14,563 nt of DNA, from positions 1 to 14,563 of the forward strand of contig JACMLA010000426.1 of the NCBI GenBank assembly GCA_014379815.1. Reading direction: 5' to 3'. Below the pieces are notes generated by a model. It made no database searches, was not told where the DNA came from, and saw nothing but the letters and a program-made list of their open reading frames with translations. The DNA comes from Bryobacteraceae bacterium. GTDB lineage: Bacteria; Acidobacteriota; Terriglobia; Bryobacterales; Bryobacteraceae. Below, one piece after another: positions 6,915 through 13,053 of the stretch; position 1 is the stretch's first letter; every line of letters starts with the position of its first letter. A program made the translations under genes and the position numbers.

Positions 6915-8117
6915 CATTACCGTTGCGCTGAATAGACTCATCTGCTTCGGGACCTGTCCCGGTAACGCCAGAGTGTCGATCTGTTTGGGTGCTTCGTTGC
7001 GATCCGCGGTGATCACGAACCATTTTGCTTTTGCGATTGGGACGCGGAGTTTTCGGAGGTCGTCGAGTGTGAGGCTGCGATGACGCCGGGTCTGCAGAAT
7101 TCGCTTTACGTTTTTGACGCCGAAGCCCGGCACTCGGAGCAGGGAAGACTTCGAAGAGCGGTTGACATCCACGGGAAAGAACTCGCGATGCCGCAAAGCC
7201 CATGCGAGCTTAGGATCCATCTCGAGGGAGAGATTCTCTTCTTCGGTTACGTCCTGCAGCGAGAATCCGTAGAACCGGAGTAACCAGTCGGCCTGATACA
7301 GACGGTGTTCGCGAACCAGTGGCGAGCGATCGAGAGGGAGGCGTCCATCGCCGTGAGGTATGGGGCTGAATCCGGAATAGTAGACGCGCCGCAGACGGTA
7401 GCGATCGTACAGGGCGGAAGCTTTGGTGAGGATTTCTCTATCCGGGCCTGGGGTTGCTCCAACGATCATCTGAGTGCTTTGCCCGGCACGCGCGAAGTCG
7501 CGCCGACCCTCATCGCGTGCTTCGAGAATGCCCTGATGAATCTGCCCCATGGACGTTTCAATTTCCACATGGGACTTTGCGGGAGCCAGCTTGTTGAGCT
7601 CCGATTGCGTTGGCAACTCTATGTTTGCGGACAACCGGTCGGCCCATTGTCCAGCCTGTGTCATCAGCTCCGGGGATGCGCCCGGCACCGCTTTCAGGTG
7701 GATATAACCGCCGAAGCGATGCTGGGTGCGAAGCAGAAAGCCCACGCGCACCAACTGCTCCATGGTGTGATCGGGGCTGTTGATCACTCCTGAACTCAGG
7801 AACAGTCCCTCAATATAGTTCCGCTTATAGAACTCCATGGTGAGGTTCACAACCTCTTCCGGAGTAAAGCGGGCTCGCGGCGTGTCGGAAGACACCCGGT
7901 TGATGCAATAGGTGCAGTCGTAAATGCAGTAGTTCGTCAGCAGGATTTTGAGCAAGGAGACGTAGCGGCCGTCGGGAGTGTAGCTATGGCAAATCCCGAT
8001 ACCTGTGCCGTTGCCAATACCGTCTGAAGGCGTTTTGCGATTGGACCCGCTGCTGGAGCAGGAGACGTCGTACTTGGCGGCGTCAGCCAGGATTGCTAAC
8101 TTGTTCTGGACATCCAT
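6903..8117 (-). CDS. Putative DNA modification/repair radical SAM protein (TIGR03916-like)
   Basis: From the ATG at 8117 the product is 404 residues. The radical SAM cluster motif is C64-x3-C68-x2-C71 (CIYDCTYC). It should bind a [4Fe-4S] cluster and cleave S-adenosylmethionine to a 5'-deoxyadenosyl radical. The N-terminus LAILADAAKYDVSCSSSG, the GICHSYTPDGR stretch before the cluster, and YIEGLFLSSGV at 101-111 are characteristic of TIGR03916. Two more cysteines, C20 and C43, precede the cluster. Near the C-terminus, LLRVPGFGVKNVKRIL (326-341) resembles a helix-hairpin-helix DNA-binding element. The family is linked by gene neighbourhood to DUF4130 and UDG-fold partners, and both are fused in the next gene. 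Its substrate is unknown; a modified or damaged base is an inference. The frame extends upstream to 8333, but that would overlap the glycosyltransferase by 169 bp and adds sequence unlike the family. No strong Shine-Dalgarno precedes 8117. Confidence 0.9.
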   Translation of the reverse strand: MDVQNKLAILADAAKYDVSCSSSGSNRKTPSDGIGNGTGIGICHSYTPDGRYVSLLKILLTNYCIYDCTYCINRVSSDTPRARFTPEEVVNLTMEFYKRNYIEGLFLSSGVINSPDHTMEQLVRVGFLLRTQHRFGGYIHLKAVPGASPELMTQAGQWADRLSANIELPTQSELNKLAPAKSHVEIETSMGQIHQGILEARDEGRRDFARAGQSTQMIVGATPGPDREILTKASALYDRYRLRRVYYSGFSPIPHGDGRLPLDRSPLVREHRLYQADWLLRFYGFSLQDVTEEENLSLEMDPKLAWALRHREFFPVDVNRSSKSSLLRVPGFGVKNVKRILQTRRHRSLTLDDLRKLRVPIAKAKWFVITADRNEAPKQIDTLALPGQVPKQMSLFSATVMGEL

Positions 8118-8164
8118 AGGCGGCGAACAGCAGGCGAAGCTGTCACCATTCTCACACGAACTTT

Positions 8165-9016
8165 CTAGTCCTGATTGCCGTCGATCTTCGACCCGCTTAA
8201 GATGCCGGTGAACACTCCGGTTTTGCCACGGCCGAGTGCATAAAAAGCCATCGACATCCGGGCAAGGACACCTGCCATTGACCCACCATGCAGCCCGATC
8301 CATGTCGCTACGCCGTTCGCGGAATCGGTCCACTCCAGTTCCGTCAGCTCCTTTTCAGGGGCGACGGCACCGCTGACGTTGACGTCTGACAGAACAAGAA
8401 TTGATTTTCCGCCACCGCGGATACGCGAACACAATTCCAGATCAGCCCAGCGATCGCCGAAGCGTTCATCGAGGAAATGCATAGCTCGCAACAAGTCGCG
8501 CCGGACCAGCATGGGCGACCCCTGAGGGTATTCGACGGAATGCTCACCGGATCCTTCGATCGAGACAGCGCCGGGCAGATCGCCGGTTTTCCACGCCAAC
8601 TGAAGCGATGCAGGGGTGGGAAAGCTCCACGCCTGAGGAATTGACGGACACACGGCACCTACGTCCGCGTTGGCTTCCAGTCTCGTTGCCAGGATCTGGA
8701 CGGTTTCCGGCCCCACCCGGTAGGTGGGCGGCAATAACAGGATGAGCTCGCCCTTTGCCGTCCTTAGACCAATATTTGTGGAGCGGGTGGTTCCCAGACG
8801 CTTTGGCAAACGAAGGGTAATCACGTCCGGGAACTCCGACGGCACATCGGGAGTTCCGTCTTGCGACCCGTCATCCACGACAAGAATTTCCAGGCGAATC
8901 CGCTGTTTCGATGCTTCGAGACTCTCGAGGCACTGGCGTAACTCCGTTTCACAATCGCGCGACACAATCAGCGCCGTAACGCGCGGGACAAGAGTTTCCT
9001 CCATGGGCCTAAGCAT
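8165..9016 (-). CDS. Glycosyltransferase family 2-like protein
   Basis: The 283-residue protein starts with a GT-A Rossmann-like segment: VTALIVSRDCETELRQCLES at 13-32, then ILVVDDGSQDGT at 44-55. A region resembling the family's nucleotide-sugar half follows, with LGTTRSTNIGLRTAKGELIL at 74-93. Family 2 enzymes transfer sugars from nucleotide donors to polysaccharide, lipid or protein acceptors. The position that normally holds an NPD/DxD metal-binding motif reads LLLPPTYRVG (94-102), with no aspartate. Metal-dependent catalysis is therefore doubtful unless another residue substitutes. Later segments (RRDLLRAMHFLDERFGDRW, then a weakly hydrophobic tail) are compatible with a GT2 acceptor half. 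No clear transmembrane helix was seen. An alternative ATG at 9004, with TTAGG just upstream, is about as good a start. It sits 9 bp after the MscS gene and 47 bp before the radical SAM gene. Confidence 0.82.
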   Translation of the reverse strand: MLRPMEETLVPRVTALIVSRDCETELRQCLESLEASKQRIRLEILVVDDGSQDGTPDVPSEFPDVITLRLPKRLGTTRSTNIGLRTAKGELILLLPPTYRVGPETVQILATRLEANADVGAVCPSIPQAWSFPTPASLQLAWKTGDLPGAVSIEGSGEHSVEYPQGSPMLVRRDLLRAMHFLDERFGDRWADLELCSRIRGGGKSILVLSDVNVSGAVAPEKELTELEWTDSANGVATWIGLHGGSMAGVLARMSMAFYALGRGKTGVFTGILSGSKIDGNQD

Positions 9017-9024
9017 GATACCAA

Positions 9025-10662
9025 TCAGGACAGCACAGAACGGCGGTCGCTGTCGTTCAAATCGATGGTTAACTCCTGCGATTTCTGTTTGCGGGAAGCT
9101 GTAAGTGGATCGCGGGTCACAACGCTGAGTTGCGAGGGTATCGCCAGGGCCGTACCGGCATTTTCAATCGCGGTGAGGATATCCAGCAATACTTCTTCCT
9201 GCACGACTAAGAACTCATCGAAGTCCATCGTCTTCACATACGCGAAAATTTCGATGTCCAGCGACCACTGGCCGATGCCGATGAACCGGACGCGGGCTGG
9301 CGCTGGATCGACCTTTGGATGATTTAACAACACTCCGCGGAGCGTCGGAATCAGCTCGCGAATTTGCTGGGGTGTTGTTTCCCGGCGCAGGTTCAGAGTC
9401 GGGTGAAAGAAGATCTTGTCTCTTCTTCCGAAGTTCTCGATTTGCATGGACGAGAACGTTGCATTGGGTATTGTGACGACTGTTCGATCCAGGGTCCGGA
9501 CGCGTGTCGATCGGAGGCCGATGTCTTCGACGAAGCCGAGCTTGTCGCCATAGCGACAGAAGTCCCCGATCAGAACCGGCTGGTCGGTGCTAACCGCAAT
9601 TCCGCCAAACAAATTTTCTATGGTTTTTTGTGCTGCTAGTGCTACCGCGAGTCCGCCGACACCGAGGCCCGCGAGTACGGCATTTGTGTTGAAACCCCAG
9701 TTGCTCAAAGTGGCCAGAATGGCGATGGATCCGGCGGCTACCTTCACGGTTCGGCGACCAAGGGGAACGACCGATCGCGCGGAAGCGGCTTCTGTTCCTG
9801 TCATGCGCAGCACAAATTGCGCCGCGATCATGTCGATGATCCGCATTGCCAGCCATGCCAGAGCGAGGTAGGTCAAGGCAGCAAGGATGCGAAGCAGATA
9901 GGCTCGCAAGAGGACGGGCGGGCTGATAAGGCCCATGCTCGCCTGAATGATGGCCAGAGCGATCAGCAGCTGTAAGGGAGCAACTACTGCAGTGATCAGC
10001 TGTTCATCTTCTGACGTCTTTGTACGGCGCAGGAGAGGCAGCATGAAGCGCGCGAATATCCGCGCCAGCAGGGCAGAGACACCGAATGCTGCCAATACAA
10101 GCAGAGCCAGCCCGAGCCACTGCCACAGGCTGGTGTCCAGCGGACCCTCGGTCAACATCCACGCCGGCAGGTTCTGGCTTGCCCAGGAATGGCCCATCGC
10201 CTGGTACAGAGCCGGCACGAGGCGAACCGTCCCTGAGGAAATCAGCCAGACTTGCGTACCTTCGCGCGAGACCCGTTCCAGCAGCAGGTCGGTGCTCTTG
10301 GTTCCTGACGGAACCGATCCAAGACTTTCGAAATCCGGGTCAAGGCCGTCATTGAGATCGCCCTCCGCGGCGCTGCTCAACCTCCCCGGGTCGCCAGTCA
10401 GTCGGCGGTCGAGGATTTCTTTGAGCTGACGCGAGAGTTCGGGGCCATCGGTCGACCGGTAGCGCGCGTGCTCCAGATTGAGGAACGACGCGGCACGACG
10501 ATAGTCGGCGGCACGACATGCCTCCATGAAGCCGAAAAAGGCGCTTCTCGGGGTGGCTCGCTGATCGTTAAGCCGGGGTGAGGTTGCGGGTACGGAGGGT
10601 GTCTGCGCAGAAGCATGCAAACAGACCAGGAGCGAAAGCAAAGGCAGCGCCAGAGGTCTCAT
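9025..10662 (-). CDS. MscS-family mechanosensitive ion channel with extended N-terminal periplasmic domain
   Basis: The 545-residue protein begins with a signal peptide (MRPLALPLLSLLVCLHASA, predicted cleavage before Q20). A periplasmic segment of about 150 residues of unknown fold follows. Membrane helices lie near 180-205, 222-246, 252-280 and 303-322. The pore-lining helix is at about 326-355, with the Gly/Ala-rich GLGVGGLAVALAAQKTIENL typical of MscS TM3. The beta domain follows (GDFCRYGDKLGFVEDIGLRSTRVRTLD at 367-392, then IPNATFSSMQIENF). Next is the cytoplasmic alpha/beta domain to about 510 and a short charged tail. Such channels open under membrane tension and release solutes during hypo-osmotic shock. 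At 545 residues it is larger than E. coli MscS (286) and closer to YnaI/YbdG-type relatives. The ATG at 10662 fits the signal peptide; its Shine-Dalgarno is weak. It is the first gene of the minus-strand run and diverges from the sigma operon. Confidence 0.92.
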   Translation of the reverse strand: MRPLALPLLSLLVCLHASAQTPSVPATSPRLNDQRATPRSAFFGFMEACRAADYRRAASFLNLEHARYRSTDGPELSRQLKEILDRRLTGDPGRLSSAAEGDLNDGLDPDFESLGSVPSGTKSTDLLLERVSREGTQVWLISSGTVRLVPALYQAMGHSWASQNLPAWMLTEGPLDTSLWQWLGLALLVLAAFGVSALLARIFARFMLPLLRRTKTSEDEQLITAVVAPLQLLIALAIIQASMGLISPPVLLRAYLLRILAALTYLALAWLAMRIIDMIAAQFVLRMTGTEAASARSVVPLGRRTVKVAAGSIAILATLSNWGFNTNAVLAGLGVGGLAVALAAQKTIENLFGGIAVSTDQPVLIGDFCRYGDKLGFVEDIGLRSTRVRTLDRTVVTIPNATFSSMQIENFGRRDKIFFHPTLNLRRETTPQQIRELIPTLRGVLLNHPKVDPAPARVRFIGIGQWSLDIEIFAYVKTMDFDEFLVVQEEVLLDILTAIENAGTALAIPSQLSVVTRDPLTASRKQKSQELTIDLNDSDRRSVLS

Positions 10663-10853
10663 GATCTTGTGAATGAGACACCCAAGGAGAAGGGTTGTTT
10701 CGCCTGTCGCAAGAACGGATGCGTGCAGGTCTTCGAGGGTGGAACATGCATGGCCAAACTCTTCTCTCCGCGGCCGGCCAGTGTTGGCTACCTTTGATTT
10801 CGAATGGCTCTGACTTTTCTGCGCGGACGCAGACGGATCTCACGGCAGAGTTG
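10663..10853. promoter_or_regulatory. Divergent intergenic region between the channel gene and the ECF sigma operon
   Basis: These 191 bp must hold promoters in both directions unless the sigma gene starts further upstream. A GGAAC at 10741-10745 on the plus strand resembles the -35 element of many ECF promoters, which would suit autoregulation. No convincing matching -10 element could be assigned. A more AT-rich patch lies around 10793-10820. No clear sigma-70 promoter was identified on the minus strand. The sigma gene's frame remains open back to 10695, so part of this region could be coding. Confidence 0.35.
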
Positions 10854-11354
10854 ATGGACGAAAGCGCCTTACAGGAACGAGTGGTCGCGGCGTACGAGGA
10901 TGCGAGGGAAGACGTGTATTACTACGCACTGAATTTTGGTTTGTCGTCAGGCCAGGCTCAGGAAGTTGCCCAGGAAGTTTTTCTGCGTCTCTTTACGACT
11001 CTGCGCAGAGGCGAAGACATCTCCAATATCAGAGGCTGGGTGTTTCGCGTAGCTCATAATTTAGCCCTGAAGGTCCGGGGCAAAGAACGCGAAGTCGGCG
11101 GGGTGGAGAACACGATCGAGTGGAGTATCAGTTCGGAAGATAGTCCTGAGAAGCAGGCGATAGACCACCAGCAGAAGCAACGGATCGCTGCGGCGCTTGC
11201 CGGACTCTCACCACAGCAACGGCAATGTCTCGATCTGCGTGTTGCCGGATTGCGCTATCGCGAGATAGCCGAAACTCTGGGCGTTGGTACGTCGACGGTG
11301 AACGAATTTCTGAGGCGCGCGATTACGAAGCTGAAGAAGGCCCTCGATGCCTGA
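10854..11354 (+). CDS. ECF-type RNA polymerase sigma factor
   Basis: From the ATG at 10854 the product is 166 residues, a normal ECF sigma length. Region 2 covers about 12-75, including SSGQAQEVAQEVFLRLFTTL and the helix ISNIRGWVFRVAHNLALK. Region 4 covers about 108-162, with LSPQQRQCLDLRVAGLRYRE followed by the helix-turn-helix IAETLGVGTSTVNEFLRRAI. Sigma regions 1.1 and 3 are absent, as expected for group 4. It should redirect RNA polymerase to its own regulon, commonly including its own operon. The gene overlaps the downstream anti-sigma gene by 8 bp, so the two are translationally coupled. The frame is open upstream to an ATG at 10695. The added residues (Trp/Cys-rich, no sigma motif) do not look like ECF sequence, so the shorter start is preferred. 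The Shine-Dalgarno is poor and the exact start uncertain. Confidence 0.9.
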   Translation: MDESALQERVVAAYEDAREDVYYYALNFGLSSGQAQEVAQEVFLRLFTTLRRGEDISNIRGWVFRVAHNLALKVRGKEREVGGVENTIEWSISSEDSPEKQAIDHQQKQRIAAALAGLSPQQRQCLDLRVAGLRYREIAETLGVGTSTVNEFLRRAITKLKKALDA

Positions 11355-13053
11355 ACTGGTGCCTGGGAACGGGGGTGGCCGACCGCATCCGGATGAGGCA
11401 AGACTACTCGCGTTTGTCGACGCCGAACTGACTCGCCATGAAGCGTCGGAAGTAGCGCAACACCTTAGCGACTGCTCTCGATGCAGCGACACTGTGCAAT
11501 CGATGCGGCAGATCGGCGAGCAATACCGGAGCGCGCGCAAGCTGGTACTGCCTCCCCCTCCCAGGGCCTGGTCGGACCTTGGACCCATGCTGCGGACGAA
11601 GAGCCGTCAGCCCCGGATTTCCCGCGTTAGTTTACGTTGGGCCGCAGCGGTTGCCGCAGCGCTCGCGATTGCCTTGCTGATTCCTACACTAAGTACGCGG
11701 AACCTTAATGCCGCGGAGCTGCTGCGTGAAGCTGTGGTTGCCGCCGAACGAAGGGCCGAACGAAGGGCCGAACGGCAGAATGATCCTCCCCGTCGTATTC
11801 GCGTCAAGACCACGAAGGCGCAATTCACCCGTTTGGCGAGGCAACAGAGCACCCTTGCGGCGCGGGGCGAAGAGCAACGTATTGCGATGCTCTTTGAACA
11901 GGCCCGCTATAGCTGGGATGAACCGCTGAGTCCGAAAGCGTTTGCGGACTGGCGGGATCAGCTTGCCGGAAAGGATGACCGTGTGCGCATCCTGAATGAC
12001 ACCGAGTGGGGTACCGGCAGGTTCTACCGCATCGCGACCACGACACCAACCGGCAGTTTGGCTGAAGCATCTATTACAATCCGCGCCAGTGACCGTCGCG
12101 CGGTGCAGCAAACCTTTCGCTTCCGCTCCGCGGATGAATTTGTCGAGGTCTCTGAGTTGCCTGACGAGCAGCCTGGGACAACGGTTACCAGCAGCGAAGC
12201 TGGCACGTCTTCCGATCGGGAGGTAACCGCTCAGCCTTCCGCTGCGAGATCCCTGACAGCCAGCGATGAACTTCGGGTAGTTGGCGCTATCCACTCAATT
12301 GGCGCAGATCTGGGTGAACCGGTCGATGTGCTGCGGGATGACTCTGCGGGCAGGATTATTGTGACGGCTCTTGCGGCAGATGCAGAGCGGCAGGCGCAAC
12401 TCCGAACGGCGCTGGCTGGGATACCGTTTATCGAGTTACGGTTTGAGCAACCGGAAGAGCTGCGCCGCCCGGCTCCGATCGACAGGGCAGCCACGACTGA
12501 AAGGGCAGCCTCGAATGAAAGTGCAGGAAGAAAGCCGCGGGCTAGCGGGACTGTACAAGGCCCGACTGCGCTGCAGGATCGCCTTGCCAGCACGCTGGGA
12601 AGCCGGAACACGGCGGACAACTTTACGGATCACGTTCTGGACTTGAGCGAAGCCGCTCTTGCGAGGGCACATGCTTTGCGGAGTCTTGCGCGGCGATTCT
12701 CAGCTACTGTCGAAACGCAGTTGTCGCCTGCGGATATTGCGACGTTGCGCAAGATCGAAGAAGACCATACCCGGGCGCTGCTCGCTTCAGTGCGGGAGAT
12801 GAATGAAGTGATACGACCGGTGGTGAAAGAGCAGGGGACAGCGAATCAGTCTCAGGCTTTCAACTCCTGGCAAGATGGCGCGGTCGAAGTTCTGCAGGCC
12901 GCGCGGGAAGTAGATGGCATTCTGACCACAGCGCTAGCGGGCGGAGAGGCCGCGGTGGACCCGGATGATGCTCTTTCCAGCCTGGGTCGTTCTGCGAGAG
13001 GTTTGCAGGAACGCGTGGCTCGTTTACAGACTGTGATTGCAAGGGCCCGTTGA
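11347..13053 (+). CDS. Membrane anti-sigma-like protein with zinc-finger (zf-HC2) and large periplasmic region
   Basis: The N-terminus carries an anti-sigma zinc-binding motif: H14-x24-H39-x3-C43-x2-C46 (HLSDCSRC). This is the pattern of ZAS domains that hold ECF sigma factors inactive. A single membrane helix follows at about 98-114 (WAAAVAAALAIALLIPTL). The remaining 450 residues should lie in the periplasm. They include a charged ERRAERRAER stretch (134-143), a Ser/Thr/Ala-rich linker region and a small folded-looking segment containing IHSIGADLGEPVDVLRD. A helical C-terminal region of about 170 residues has coiled-coil character. At 568 residues it is much longer than typical anti-sigma factors of 80-250 residues, so the periplasmic part may sense the receptor or cell-envelope state. 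Its start overlaps the sigma gene by 8 bp, and its TGA overlaps the receptor ATG. Sigma binding is inferred from motif and context. Confidence 0.85.
   Translation: MPELVPGNGGGRPHPDEARLLAFVDAELTRHEASEVAQHLSDCSRCSDTVQSMRQIGEQYRSARKLVLPPPPRAWSDLGPMLRTKSRQPRISRVSLRWAAAVAAALAIALLIPTLSTRNLNAAELLREAVVAAERRAERRAERQNDPPRRIRVKTTKAQFTRLARQQSTLAARGEEQRIAMLFEQARYSWDEPLSPKAFADWRDQLAGKDDRVRILNDTEWGTGRFYRIATTTPTGSLAEASITIRASDRRAVQQTFRFRSADEFVEVSELPDEQPGTTVTSSEAGTSSDREVTAQPSAARSLTASDELRVVGAIHSIGADLGEPVDVLRDDSAGRIIVTALAADAERQAQLRTALAGIPFIELRFEQPEELRRPAPIDRAATTERAASNESAGRKPRASGTVQGPTALQDRLASTLGSRNTADNFTDHVLDLSEAALARAHALRSLARRFSATVETQLSPADIATLRKIEEDHTRALLASVREMNEVIRPVVKEQGTANQSQAFNSWQDGAVEVLQAAREVDGILTTALAGGEAAVDPDDALSSLGRSARGLQERVARLQTVIARAR
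11743..11774 (+). repeat. 12-bp in-frame tandem repeat (about 2.7 copies) in the anti-sigma gene
   Basis: The unit gccgaacgaagg is repeated twice perfectly and a third partial copy follows. It is in frame and encodes the AERR repeat just after the membrane helix. Copy number could change by slippage without breaking the frame, lengthening or shortening a charged helix at the periplasmic membrane face. Confidence 0.75.

Noticed and set aside
6148..7083. A 311-codon open frame on the plus strand
   Set aside because: It lies antisense to the UdgX fusion and radical SAM genes, both with clear family motifs. Its translation has no recognisable domain and is explained by GC-rich shadow coding.
8118..8333. 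A 72-residue N-terminal extension of the radical SAM protein
   Set aside because: It would overlap the glycosyltransferase gene by 169 bp, and the family normally begins close to the motif that follows the ATG at 8117.
10695..10853. A 53-residue N-terminal extension of the ECF sigma factor
   Set aside because: The added residues show no sigma features and would occupy most of the divergent promoter region. The possibility is kept only as start-site uncertainty.
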